This document shows positions 24,845 to 33,763 of a stretch of DNA of 64,000 nucleotides, piece by piece. Each line of letters begins with the position of its first letter. Within the stretch, counting starts at the first letter, position 1. The DNA is taken from positions 1 to 64,000 of the forward strand of contig NZ_CAKZGO010000014.1 of the NCBI RefSeq assembly GCF_936916975.1, read 5' to 3'. Made by a program: the position numbers and the translations under genes. The stretch is from an uncultured Dongia sp. (GTDB lineage: Bacteria > Pseudomonadota > Alphaproteobacteria > Dongiales > Dongiaceae). The notes under the pieces were generated by a model. It worked only from the letters and a program-made list of their open reading frames with translations, had not been told where the DNA came from and made no database searches.

Positions 24845-25606
24845 ATGCGGCTTTTGGGTATTTCACTTGCGGTATTAACGATGGTCGCCAGCGCCGCTTG
24901 GGCGCAGGACACGCTGACCAGTGCCGAGAACGAGCAGCAATACTCGGCCTGCATGGTGCTGGTCGACAAAAACCCAGCCGAAGCCCTGGAAAGTGCCGTG
25001 GCGTGGGAAAAGCGCGGTGGTGCCGATGCGGCCCAGCATTGCCAGGCATTGGCCTTCATCGGCCTGCGCCAATACGAAGATGCCGGTGTGCTCCTCGAGC
25101 GTATCGCCGAAACGATGCCTCAGGTACGGGCGCCGATCGCCGCTGAGGTGTTCGGGCAGGCAGCCTATGCCTGGAAACTGGCCGGCAAGGACGAGCGCGC
25201 CCTGCACGATCTCAACCAGGGTCTCCTGCTGCAGCCCAAAAGCGGTGAGTTGCTGATCGACCGCGCTCTGCTTTATGGCGAGAGCGGCATGTATTTCGAG
25301 GCGCTCGACGACCTCAACGCGGCGGCCGATCTGCTGCCCGGCCGTCCCGATATCTTCGCCTATCGCGCCTCCGCTTATATCTCGCTGAGCCAGCTCGATC
25401 TTGCGGCCGACAATCTCGACCAGGCGCTGCTGATCGCCCCTGATTATCCGCAGGCGCTGCTTGAGCGCGGCAAGCTGCGGCAGCTCAATGGCGACAAAGA
25501 GGGTGCTCGCAAGGACCTGTTGCGCGTTCTCGAGGTGGCGCCCAAGACCGATGTGGCCGGCGCTGCACAGCAGCAGTTGGAAAAGCTTGATCTCAAGGCC
25601 GAATAG
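24845..25606 (+). CDS. Exported tetratricopeptide-repeat protein
   Basis: About 253 residues, starting at MRLLGIS with GGCGGAAA upstream, 11 codons inside the track ORF. It has a signal peptide (core ISLAVLTMVASAAWAQ). Several TPR-like helix pairs follow from about residue 100 to the end, for example YAWKLAGKDERALHDLNQGLLL and YISLSQLDLAADNLDQALLIAP. It is probably a periplasmic scaffold. No enzyme domain or partner is visible. A hairpin terminator follows. Confidence 0.82.
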   Translation: MRLLGISLAVLTMVASAAWAQDTLTSAENEQQYSACMVLVDKNPAEALESAVAWEKRGGADAAQHCQALAFIGLRQYEDAGVLLERIAETMPQVRAPIAAEVFGQAAYAWKLAGKDERALHDLNQGLLLQPKSGELLIDRALLYGESGMYFEALDDLNAAADLLPGRPDIFAYRASAYISLSQLDLAADNLDQALLIAPDYPQALLERGKLRQLNGDKEGARKDLLRVLEVAPKTDVAGAAQQQLEKLDLKAE

Positions 25607-25622
25607 CTAAGCCGCCACGGCT

Positions 25623-25658
25623 GGCCGACGATGGCGCGGGCGCCATCGTCGGCCGTTT
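25623..25658 (+). terminator. Rho-independent-type terminator between convergent genes
   Basis: GGCCGACGATGGCGC and GCGCCATCGTCGGCC form a perfect 15-bp stem around GG, followed on the plus strand by GTTT. It lies between the TPR stop (25606) and the stop of the convergent PAS-MCP (25664). The T-run is short, so efficiency is uncertain. Confidence 0.7.
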
Positions 25659-25663
25659 GGACG

Positions 25664-27166
25664 CTACATGGCCCGTACGCTGGCTAGGAATTGGTCGACG
25701 CGCTGTTCCAGCGTGCCCGCCTGTTTGGCCAAGGCCTGGGCATCGTTGAGCACCGAGTTCGAGGACTGCCCGGATTCCTGTGCCGCGATGGTGACACCGT
25801 TGATGTTGAGCGATACTTCTTTGGTTGCAGCTGACTGCTCTTCCACAGCGCCCGAGATCGAGGTGCTGATCTCGCTCACCTGCCCGATGATTTCGCCGAT
25901 CTGACGAATGACATTGGCGGTGGTGGCGCTCGATTCCTGTATGCCCTTGATCTGCAGGTCGATTTCTTCGGTGGCCTTGGCGGTCTGCGTGGCAAGGCTT
26001 TTCACCTCCGACGCCACGACGGCAAAGCCCTTGCCCGCCTCGCCGGCGCGGGCCGCTTCGATCGTTGCATTCAAGGCCAGCAGATTGGTCTGGCTGGCAA
26101 TCTCGGAAATGATCTTGGTGACATCGCCGATCTTTTGCGCGGCAGCAACCAGGTCGCTCACCATCACTTCGGACTTCCGGGTCTCGGCCACGGCGATGCC
26201 GACGACACGGGTCGATTCTGCGATCTGACGGGCGATCTCGTTCACCGATGCGGCCAGTTCTTCCGTAGCTGCCGAGACGGTCGAGGATTGCTGGTTGGTC
26301 TGTTCGGCCGAGGCTGCCAGGGATTGCGCCGTGCTTTCCATGTTGTGGGCGGACGAGGCGACCGTCTGCACCATCGACTTCACGCCACTTTCAAAATCAT
26401 TGGCGAGCGCCACATTCTCGGCCTTGCGCTTGGTGAGGTCGGTGGCGAATTTGACTACCTTCCACGGTCTTCCATTGAGATCCATGATCGGATTGTAGGA
26501 AGCCTCGATCCAGACTTCCTTGCCGCCTTTGCCGATGCGCTTGTACTGGGCTGCCTGGAATTCGCCGGCCCGCAGCTTTTCCCAGAACTGGCGATAATCT
26601 GCACTGTCCCGATAGGCAGGCTCGACGAACAGGCTGTGATGCTTGCCTTTGACCTCGGCTAACGTGTAACCCAGCGTCTTCAGAAAATTCTCATTGGCCG
26701 TGATGATGGTGCCGTCCAGTTCGAATTCGATCACGGCCTGCGAGCGGCCGATCGCATCGACTTTGCCGGCGAGATCGGCATAGGCCGATTTCTGCTGGCT
26801 GACATCGGTGGCATATTTCACCACTTTGAACGGCTTGCCGCTGCTGCCCATCAAGGGGTTATAGGAAGCCTCGATCCAGACCTCCTTGCCGCCCTTGCCG
26901 ACGCGCTTGTATTGCGCCGACTGGAATTCGCCGCGGTTTAGCTTGGCCCAGAACTCACGGTACTCCGCGCTGTCGCGATAAATCGGATCAACGAACAGGC
27001 TGTGATGCTTGCCCTTCACCTCTGCCAGCGTATAGCCCATGGCATTCAGAAAATTCGCATTGGCGGTGATGATGGTGCCGTCCATGTTGAATTCGATGAC
27101 CGCTTGCGACTTGTCGAGCGCCGAGAGCCTGGCCGCGGTATCGCCGTGGAACCATGGAAATTTCAT
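25664..27166 (-). CDS. Cytoplasmic methyl-accepting chemotaxis protein with two PAS domains
   Basis: A 500-residue soluble chemoreceptor with no membrane segment. Two PAS domains with PAC tails lie at about residues 12-120 and 134-242. They are closely similar to each other (both contain [14 protein letters not shown] and [14 protein letters not shown]), indicating an internal duplication. The signalling domain spans about 260-500 and has the conserved hairpin tip with [16 protein letters not shown] and [13 protein letters not shown]. The architecture resembles BdlA and other Aer-like energy or redox receptors. No CheR-tethering pentapeptide is evident. AAGGGG precedes the ATG. Cofactor (haem, FAD or none) is unknown. 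Confidence 0.92.
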   Translation of the reverse strand: MKFPWFHGDTAARLSALDKSQAVIEFNMDGTIITANANFLNAMGYTLAEVKGKHHSLFVDPIYRDSAEYREFWAKLNRGEFQSAQYKRVGKGGKEVWIEASYNPLMGSSGKPFKVVKYATDVSQQKSAYADLAGKVDAIGRSQAVIEFELDGTIITANENFLKTLGYTLAEVKGKHHSLFVEPAYRDSADYRQFWEKLRAGEFQAAQYKRIGKGGKEVWIEASYNPIMDLNGRPWKVVKFATDLTKRKAENVALANDFESGVKSMVQTVASSAHNMESTAQSLAASAEQTNQQSSTVSAATEELAASVNEIARQIAESTRVVGIAVAETRKSEVMVSDLVAAAQKIGDVTKIISEIASQTNLLALNATIEAARAGEAGKGFAVVASEVKSLATQTAKATEEIDLQIKGIQESSATTANVIRQIGEIIGQVSEISTSISGAVEEQSAATKEVSLNINGVTIAAQESGQSSNSVLNDAQALAKQAGTLEQRVDQFLASVRAM

Positions 27167-27680
27167 GTGCTACCCCTTTTGCCTATGTCGTAAAACGCCC
27201 GGCTGATCCGGATGCCTATCGATGGATGACGAACGCAGGGAGGCTGCGGAATTCAGACAAGCGCCAGCGCGCCGCCAAATTACGGCGTGGTACGCAAAAT
27301 ATCGGGGCCTGGATCCATCCGATACGCGCTGGCCAAACTTCGACCGATGTACTGAAACAGGTGATCTCGCTGGACAACCAGCGCCGGCAGCAAACCCCGT
27401 TGGCCGCACCACAACCAGACGAAGCGTCTATCCTTTTGATCTTCAGGCCCCGCCGACTCGGGCCAGAATTTTATTATATAAAAGTATAATAATGATAATT
27501 ACTTGTCAATTAATGCCGTAGATAAGTAACAAATCCTGAATTCTATGATGATATTCCTGCATCTAATGAGATATTCAATATCGATTCCTACCATTCAAGA
27601 ATTGTTGCAATGGAGGAAGATCCGGTTGCCACCGGACGTTTCGAACACCTGGGCTGCGGGCGCCACGATTTTCAGCCGCG
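27167..27680. other. 514-bp non-coding stretch, AT-rich in its middle
   Basis: No convincing gene is visible; the short track ORFs here (27222-27521, 27545-27787) lack SD sites, recognisable domains and normal composition. The part nearest 27166 presumably holds the promoter of the PAS-MCP. The segment around 27465-27560 is markedly AT-rich compared with the surroundings and contains the perfect dyad TTATTATA-TAAAAG-TATAATAA at 27471-27492. Confidence 0.6.
27471..27492. promoter_or_regulatory. AT-rich perfect dyad, possible protein-binding site
   Basis: TTATTATA-TAAAAG-TATAATAA, with 8-bp arms and a 6-bp spacer, in a GC-rich genome and about 305 bp upstream of the PAS-MCP start. It could be a regulator or nucleoid-protein site. 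There is no direct evidence of function. Confidence 0.3.
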
Positions 27681-28208
27681 TTAGCGAGACGATTGAACGG
27701 GAGAGTCCCGCATTACATCGCACTTCGATTCGGCAAGGGTCAGCAACAGCGCATCAATCTGATCGCAGATCTGATCGAGCGTGTTGAGCACGCATTCCAG
27801 GGCCTCGTTGATCGGCAGGCGGCGAATCCGCTGCTGGCGCAAATTGACCAATGAGCCTTCTCGCACTGAGGTCTGCTCCAGCGCAGCGGCCAGCTGACGA
27901 CGCAAATGGCCACCCGCTAGGCCGACCGATACGGTAAGACTGCACAGGAATAGCAATTCATCGGCAACGAGTGCCGTCCTTTCCGCCACTTCCTTCGACA
28001 CCGACGTAAACAGCCGTGCTCGGCCCACATAAGCCTGATCGATGTCCCCGAGCCGGGCGCCTATTACCCACGCTGCCATCTCCTTTGACGGATCAAGCTC
28101 CCGCAAGCGCGCGAAAGCTCCCCGGACCGTCCGATTGGCACGGATGGCGCTCACCTTCAGCCGAACCAGCGTGGCGTGTGTCAGGTCTTTGGTCGAAATA
28201 TCTATCAT
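27681..28208 (-). CDS. Helical hypothetical protein in the chemoreceptor island
   Basis: About 175 residues from MIDISTKD, preceded by GAAGAGATC; the track ORF begins 15 codons earlier. It is predicted helical and soluble, with leucine-rich segments such as ALVADELLFLCSLTVSVGLAGG and ECVLNTLDQICDQIDALLLTLAE. I recognise no domain. It lies on the same strand as, and downstream of, the MCP1 operon, with a gap of nearly 200 bp. A signalling accessory role is only a guess from position. Confidence 0.6.
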   Translation of the reverse strand: MIDISTKDLTHATLVRLKVSAIRANRTVRGAFARLRELDPSKEMAAWVIGARLGDIDQAYVGRARLFTSVSKEVAERTALVADELLFLCSLTVSVGLAGGHLRRQLAAALEQTSVREGSLVNLRQQRIRRLPINEALECVLNTLDQICDQIDALLLTLAESKCDVMRDSPVQSSR

Positions 28209-28404
28209 GATCTCTTCGGAGAATACGGACATCGAATGGGGGTGTTTTTTCAATGACGGAAGTCAGCACAATGCACTTGCACTCGTCACCAGGCTTCGGT
28301 GATCCGATCGATCGTGTTGTTCCCATCAAGAACAGCAATTTCGTTGTGACCGGCGAGGGCAGGCACGATGATCCTTAGATGAGGCATGCTCAGGCTGTCA
28401 TACG

Positions 28405-30456
28405 TCAAAGAGCGCGCACGGTGTGCAGGAAGCTGTTCACTTCGCTGCGCAGGGTTTCGCCATAGCGGCTGAGTTCCGTGGCGGCGGCCAATACCTGGCT
28501 TGAGGCGGCACTGGTCATTTGCGAAGCCTGCGTGACACCCAGGACGTTGCTAGTGACTTCGCTGGTGCCAGCTGCCGCCTGCTGGACGTTGCGCGAAATC
28601 TCTTGTGTTGCTGCACCTTGCTCCTCGACAGCGGAGGCTATCGTGGTCGAGATTTCATTCACGCGGTTGATTGTATGCGTGATGTTCAGAATAGCACCGG
28701 CAGAACTCTCGGTAGATTCCTGAATTGAGCGAATCTGCGTGCCGATCTCCTCGGTCGCCCGCGCTGTTTGTGTTGCCAACTGCTTGACCTCGGACGCGAC
28801 GACGGCAAAGCCCTTGCCGGCCTCGCCTGCGCGCGCGGCCTCGATGGTCGCGTTGAGGGCGAGAAGGTTGGTCTGGCCAGCGATGTTGCTGATCAGGGTC
28901 ACCACATCGCCGATCTTCTGGGCCGCTTCGGCCAATGTCTTCACACGGGCATTGGTATCATCCGCCTGCTGGACCGCCTGGCCGACGATGCGGGTCGATT
29001 CCGAAACCTGGCTGCCGATCTCGTGGATCGAGGCCGTCAGTTCCTCGGTGGCGGAGGCCACCGTCGACACGTTCTGGGTCATCTGCTCTGCTGCCGCGGC
29101 GACCGTATTGGATTGCTGCGCCGTCTCCTCCGCGGTGGCAGCCAATGACTGCGCTGTACCCTGCAGTTCGGTGGCGGCGGAACCGACCGCATTCACCACC
29201 TCGGCGATCACCTTGTCGAATTTAGAGACCTCTTCGCCCATGCGACGGGCGCGTTCGACCTGCCGGTCCTGCTCGACCTGCTGTTCGGCCCGCAGCCGCT
29301 CGGCCGCGATCATGTTCTCCTTGAAGATCTGCAGGGCACCGGCCATATCGCCGACCTCGTCCTTGCGATTGGCGCCGACCACCGCCACGTCGCGCTCGCC
29401 ATTCGAGAGACGCAGCATGACAGCAGATAGCGATTGCACGGGCTTGGAGATGCCGCGACCGATGATCCAGGCAATGGACAGGCCGAGGACAAAGCCAACC
29501 AGACTGAAGCCGATCGACGTCCATTCACTCTGCAAGACGATACCTGTGATCTCCGCGGCGATGGCATTTTCATCGGCCTCCGCCTGGGATTTGATCTTCT
29601 CGGCCTCGCCGATGATTTCTTCGCTTGCTTCCGCGATTTCCTCATGCACCAGCTTCTCGATCTCCTCATCCAGCTTCTCGCCCGACTTGAAGGCTTCTTC
29701 ATAGGCCGGCACCAGAGTCTTTACGGAATCGAGTTCTGCCTTGAAGCCGCTATTGGTGGAAACCTTCTCCAGTTGCTCCATTGTTTTCAGAAGCGCGTGA
29801 AAGGCTGCCTCGGCCTGTTCCGCGGCGGCGGTTTCATGGCGGTCGAGCAGCATGTTGACATAAAGCCGTGCCGCCATCGCTTGTCGCGCGGCTTCACCGG
29901 CCAGGATCGCAGCGTTGCTGTTGCCATCCTTGACGGCCTTGGCGAGGATCGCTTCGAGATCTTTGGCGAGCTTCGGGCCAGCCACATTCAAGGTTTCGGC
30001 CGCGATTTTCTCCCGAGCAAGTTCAAGCTCGGTCGTCTTCTCAAAATCGTTGACGATCAGGGTGAGCTTCTCTCCCAACGCATTGAGTTCGGTGCGTTCC
30101 TCGTCATGCTCTGCGGCTTTAATGCCATCTTCGATATCCGCCGTAATGGTCTTTTCCAACTCCTGGACCACGCCGATTTGCGCCGCATCGCCGGTACGGA
30201 CATAGGTGTCGATATGGCCGCGCATCTCCAGCAAATCCCGCTCAATGGCCGCGGCATCACCGAACAACTCGACTGCCTTGATGTAGTGGGTGAGATCGGT
30301 GGCGACCCGGCTGAGGCCCACCACGCCGGCGACGGCGACGATGGTCAGCACGAGGAGGACGGCACCGAAGCCCAGCAGCGTCTTGGTCAGGATCTTCAGG
30401 TTCTGAAACCGACTGGCGGGAGCTTCGGAAAGCCCGGTGGCGGACATGACGGACAT
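28405..30456 (-). CDS. Membrane methyl-accepting chemotaxis protein, carbonic-anhydrase-linked copy 1
   Basis: A 683-residue transmembrane chemoreceptor. TM1 lies at about residues 27-48 and TM2 at about 313-333. Between them is a ~260-residue all-helical periplasmic sensor domain whose size fits a helical bimodular (HBM) type. A HAMP domain follows (about 334-390, [11 protein letters not shown]), then the signalling domain (about 430-680, with [16 protein letters not shown]). The gene starts 15 bp after the alpha-carbonic anhydrase stop, so the two form an operon. A paralogue of identical length is paired with a second carbonic anhydrase at 33764-36624. The ligand is unknown; the neighbour hints at bicarbonate, CO2 or pH. 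Confidence 0.92.
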   Translation of the reverse strand: MSVMSATGLSEAPASRFQNLKILTKTLLGFGAVLLVLTIVAVAGVVGLSRVATDLTHYIKAVELFGDAAAIERDLLEMRGHIDTYVRTGDAAQIGVVQELEKTITADIEDGIKAAEHDEERTELNALGEKLTLIVNDFEKTTELELAREKIAAETLNVAGPKLAKDLEAILAKAVKDGNSNAAILAGEAARQAMAARLYVNMLLDRHETAAAEQAEAAFHALLKTMEQLEKVSTNSGFKAELDSVKTLVPAYEEAFKSGEKLDEEIEKLVHEEIAEASEEIIGEAEKIKSQAEADENAIAAEITGIVLQSEWTSIGFSLVGFVLGLSIAWIIGRGISKPVQSLSAVMLRLSNGERDVAVVGANRKDEVGDMAGALQIFKENMIAAERLRAEQQVEQDRQVERARRMGEEVSKFDKVIAEVVNAVGSAATELQGTAQSLAATAEETAQQSNTVAAAAEQMTQNVSTVASATEELTASIHEIGSQVSESTRIVGQAVQQADDTNARVKTLAEAAQKIGDVVTLISNIAGQTNLLALNATIEAARAGEAGKGFAVVASEVKQLATQTARATEEIGTQIRSIQESTESSAGAILNITHTINRVNEISTTIASAVEEQGAATQEISRNVQQAAAGTSEVTSNVLGVTQASQMTSAASSQVLAAATELSRYGETLRSEVNSFLHTVRAL

Positions 30457-30471
30457 GACAATTTCCTTGCG

Positions 30472-31266
30472 TTAGATCGATTCGAGCAGGAAGCGACGGT
30501 TGAGATTCTGGATCGGCCGCGCATTGAGGGGGAACAGGGCCGCGAACTGTGCGATCTGGGCCGGCGATGCCTCGATCGGGTCCTTGAACACGGTCCATAG
30601 GACGCCTTCGGAACAGGGCGGGGTGGTGAGCGATCCCTGGTAACGGAAGAAGCCGCGCCCGGCGGGCAGCAGGCTGTCGAGCGCGATCATCTGTCCGGCA
30701 TCGGCCTCGGGCGTGGTTTCCTTCGGCATGGCGGCCCAGATCGGCGTCAGGGCGGCATTGTCCGCACCATTGCGGATGAAGACACCCAGCACGGCCAATT
30801 GGCCGGCCGCCGATTTATGGACGAAGTGCAGTTCGAGATCGAAGCTCCGGCCGTTGAGCTTGTGCTCGCTGGGGTGATGGAAATGAAACTGCAGCAGCTC
30901 GAAGGGCTGGCCGTCGATCAACGTCTTCGACCCCGGCGCGCAATTGACCTGAATGGTATGGCCGTTATTGAGGATATTGAGCGGCGTCGCCTGGAACATC
31001 GGCTGCACACCGGTGAGCTGGCTGCGGATGCCGGCCTTGATATCGATCGGGGTCTGTTCGAAGCCCAGCTCGCAGACTTTGAAATCCGGCGACAGCGCGC
31101 CCCAATGTTCCGGTCCGCCTTCACCTTCATAGGTCCAATGCGGTCCGGCATGGGCCGTGGCGGTTTCGGCGCTGGCGCCTTTTCCGAGCAGCGTGGTGCA
31201 GATCGGGCAAAGCGCGCCGGTCACGGCCAGGGTCTGAATCAGGCGGCGGCGCGATAGTGTTTGCAT
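30472..31266 (-). CDS. Alpha-class carbonic anhydrase, exported (copy 1)
   Basis: A 264-residue periplasmic carbonic anhydrase that interconverts CO2 and bicarbonate. It has a Tat-like signal (SRRRLIQTLAV). The zinc ligands are the two histidines of [10 protein letters not shown] and the third in LELHFVH. The active-site threonine lies in [11 protein letters not shown] and the fold marker in QTPIDI. All catalytic residues are intact. It is first in a two-gene operon with the downstream chemoreceptor and is divergent from an AraC-family gene. It is closely similar to the copy at 35830-36624 throughout, which indicates duplication. Confidence 0.93.
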   Translation of the reverse strand: MQTLSRRRLIQTLAVTGALCPICTTLLGKGASAETATAHAGPHWTYEGEGGPEHWGALSPDFKVCELGFEQTPIDIKAGIRSQLTGVQPMFQATPLNILNNGHTIQVNCAPGSKTLIDGQPFELLQFHFHHPSEHKLNGRSFDLELHFVHKSAAGQLAVLGVFIRNGADNAALTPIWAAMPKETTPEADAGQMIALDSLLPAGRGFFRYQGSLTTPPCSEGVLWTVFKDPIEASPAQIAQFAALFPLNARPIQNLNRRFLLESI

Positions 31267-31621
31267 GGCGTTTGACTCCTCTCGATTCTAGCTGCGGCCC
31301 CGGCAGGGACGCCAATCACAGCACTTCAGATCGATTGGAATATGTGTGAACACCGGCGCAGCTGCTCCGCGCCGAATGCCATCATTGGGCGGCAACCGCC
31401 AAAAAAGACCTTGGTCGTGCGCTGGGAAAGTGGTCTCGCCGGATCGCGCTAACAGACCTCAAGCAATTGAAATAGAGCGCTCTGCGATAAGAATATAAGC
31501 CCCTGGAGTCGCTACCTATACGAATGCCTATACCAATGCACAGGTACTCAGTCGGCCTATTTAACGATTGTTAAGTAAAAAGCGGCCTATTGTTCAGTCC
31601 TCAGCGAAAGGAATTCTTACC
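31267..31621. promoter_or_regulatory. 355-bp divergent regulatory region between carbonic anhydrase 1 and AraC regulator 1
   Basis: No gene fits here. The half nearer the AraC gene carries repeated motifs. Two adjacent 12-bp direct repeats differ at one base (CCTATACGAATG then CCTATACCAATG, 31515-31538). Two copies of CGGCCTATT lie 30 bp apart (31553-31561 and 31583-31591). A dyad TTAAC-GATT-GTTAA lies at 31561-31574. AraC-family proteins commonly bind direct repeats, so these are candidate operators. A TTG at 31568 begins the longer track ORF, but the GTG at 31622 is the better start. Confidence 0.5.
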
Positions 31622-32635
31622 GTGCCAATTCTGAACAGACCGTTGGATGCGCACCCGGCCTTCGTTGCCAAAGATTTCGATTCGTTGGCGGGGATCCTCG
31701 AAACGCAGCTCTCCGCTCAGTTCACCCATCTGCCCAGGGATGGGCGGTCGATTGATGCCCGCGCCAACGCCGCGCGCCTGCCACAGAGTGAACTCTGGTA
31801 CTGCGCATATGGCATGCCGCTCACCGTTCAGTTCCCGGACAGCGATTACGTCAGGCTGCAGATGCCGCATAAGAGTGTGGGTGCCACCTGGGCGAGCAAT
31901 GACCAGATGACCGCGATTTCGTCGAGTCAGGCCTGTATCTCAACCGGTAAGATCGAAATCGATTTCGCAGAGGACTTCGAGCAGATCGTCTGGCGCCTGC
32001 CTAAGGGCAAGCTGGAACAAAAGCTGGCCCTGATGACCGGACGTCCGATCGGCTACGCGCTCGAATTTCCCACGACCCTTGATCTCGCGACGCCGCAAGG
32101 CGCAACGCTGTCTGCCATCTTCAACTGCCTTGTGCAGGCGGTCGGCGCCACGCCGACTCCGATGTCCAATCTCGTGGTCGCAGAACTCGAGCAGGCCATC
32201 ATCGCCAGCTTCCTTGCCACCGCCGATCACAATTGCCGGGGTCTGCTCGAAGGCGACGCGGCGAAACTGGCGCCCTGGCAGGTGCGGCGCGCGGAAAATC
32301 ACATCGAGGCCAATTGGGACAAGCCGATCACGATCGAGGATCTCGCCGCCGTGACCGGCGCCAGCTCGCGCAGTCTGTTTCGGACGTTCAAGGAAACCCG
32401 GGGCTGTTCGCCGCTCGACTTTGTCCGACGCCTGCGTCTGACGCATGCAAAGCGCATCCTGGAACGGGCCGCTGACAACATCACTGTCACGGATGTCGCT
32501 TTTGCCTGCGGCTTTGGCGATCTGGGTCGGTTTGCCAAGGAATTTCAGCGTGCTTTCGGTGAATTGCCCTCAGCTCTGCTGGCGCGGCGCCGCGGCGAGG
32601 CTGATGCCCCCGACCTGCGGCAATTCCGGCGATGA
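31622..32635 (+). CDS. AraC-family transcriptional regulator 1
   Basis: About 337 residues from a GTG start (MPILNRP) with AAAGGA upstream; the track start is a TTG without an SD site. The N-terminal ~200 residues form an AraC-binding-like effector domain. The C-terminal ~110 residues hold two helix-turn-helix units: EDLAAVTGASSRSLFRTFKE, and the second containing VTDVAFACGFGDLGRFAKEF. It is divergent from carbonic anhydrase 1 and followed 72 bp later by a paralogue on the same strand. It probably controls one or both carbonic anhydrase-MCP operons. Confidence 0.88.
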   Translation: MPILNRPLDAHPAFVAKDFDSLAGILETQLSAQFTHLPRDGRSIDARANAARLPQSELWYCAYGMPLTVQFPDSDYVRLQMPHKSVGATWASNDQMTAISSSQACISTGKIEIDFAEDFEQIVWRLPKGKLEQKLALMTGRPIGYALEFPTTLDLATPQGATLSAIFNCLVQAVGATPTPMSNLVVAELEQAIIASFLATADHNCRGLLEGDAAKLAPWQVRRAENHIEANWDKPITIEDLAAVTGASSRSLFRTFKETRGCSPLDFVRRLRLTHAKRILERAADNITVTDVAFACGFGDLGRFAKEFQRAFGELPSALLARRRGEADAPDLRQFRR

Positions 32636-32707
32636 CATAGCGCGGCTCGCGTGATGGCCGATAAAAATCTGTTTTGCCGAGCGCCGTAGCGCAAAGAGAG
32701 AGGGCCA

Positions 32708-33691
32708 ATGCCGAATACTCAAGAACCGCTCCGCAACTCGCGGGTATTTTCTGCGCACAGCGCCGAAGAGCTTGACGCCATGTTGCGCGCGAACAACGCG
32801 GCACGCGTGGTGCGGGCGGACGACAAGGCGCTCGACGTATTCGGCAATCATTGCTTTCTGCCGCAGGGCGAATTGTGGTTTAGCCGGTCCAGCCAGAATG
32901 TCACCGTGAGCTATCCGGATGACGACATTCTGCGTGTCCGGCTGTGGCATAGTGGTGCTGGTGCCCTTTGCCGAGGCAGCACGTCGCATCGGGTCGATAG
33001 CAATCAGGCATCTGTTTCAACGGCGGCCGCCGAAGTCGATTTTGACGCAGGCTTCGGGCAGATCTGCTGGCGTATCCACAAGGCGAAGATCGAACAGAAA
33101 CTGGCAATAGTGACGGGCCGACCGCTCGGGAGCGCCCTGCATATCGAGACGGCATTGGATCTCGCCGCACCGCAGGCCGGCACGCTTGTGCAGATCATGT
33201 CCTGCATGCTGCAACTTGCCGACAAGACGGAGGCCATGCCGTTGCCGATTGCCTTGGCGGAACTGGAGCAGGCATTCATGGTGGGCCTGCTCTCTTTGGT
33301 GTCGGTCGACGGCCGCAGCCTGATGGATGTGCCCGCTGCCAGCGTCGCGCCTTGGCAGGTCCGGCGGGCGGAACATCACATCGAGGCCAATTGGGACAAG
33401 CCGATTACAATCGAAGATCTCGCCGCCGTGACCGGCACCAGTTCGCGTAGCCTGTTTCGCACATTCAAGGCGAGCCGCGGCTGTTCGCCACTGGATTATG
33501 CCCGCCGGCTGCGATTGGATCATGCCCGGCGGATGCTGGAAAATCCGCAGCCGTCGACCTCGGTGACTGACGTTGCCTGTGCCTGCGGCTTTGGCGATCT
33601 TGGCCGTTTCTCAAAGGATTTCCTGCGCAGCTTCGGCGAGCGGCCCTCAGACGTCCTGGCCCGCAAGCGTGGCATTGTTGCTGCCGCCTAA
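32708..33691 (+). CDS. AraC-family transcriptional regulator 2 (paralogue)
   Basis: A 327-residue paralogue of the preceding regulator. The DNA-binding half is nearly identical (EDLAAVTGTSSRSLFRTFKA, and VTDVACACGFGDLGRFSKDF). The N-terminal sensor half is more divergent, suggesting a shared or overlapping target and a different effector. GAGAGAGGG precedes the ATG. It is tandem with regulator 1 and convergent with MCP copy 2, 72 bp away. Confidence 0.88.
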   Translation: MPNTQEPLRNSRVFSAHSAEELDAMLRANNAARVVRADDKALDVFGNHCFLPQGELWFSRSSQNVTVSYPDDDILRVRLWHSGAGALCRGSTSHRVDSNQASVSTAAAEVDFDAGFGQICWRIHKAKIEQKLAIVTGRPLGSALHIETALDLAAPQAGTLVQIMSCMLQLADKTEAMPLPIALAELEQAFMVGLLSLVSVDGRSLMDVPAASVAPWQVRRAEHHIEANWDKPITIEDLAAVTGTSSRSLFRTFKASRGCSPLDYARRLRLDHARRMLENPQPSTSVTDVACACGFGDLGRFSKDFLRSFGERPSDVLARKRGIVAAA

Positions 33692-33763
33692 CGGGCCACA
33701 GCGCGGCGCGACATTCGCCCCCGAAGAGGCGACGGGCTACTTCAAAGATGCCGTCCCCAGCCG

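Noticed and set aside
27222-27521. 99-aa plus-strand ORF upstream of the PAS-MCP
   Set aside because: No SD, no recognisable fold, and its 3' end runs into the AT-rich regulatory patch.
28286-28387. 33-codon minus-strand ORF (MPHLRIIVPALAGHNEIAVLDG...) just downstream of MCP copy 1
   Set aside because: It reads like a fragment of a beta-propeller repeat, but there is no SD site, it is very short, and the similarity may be chance.
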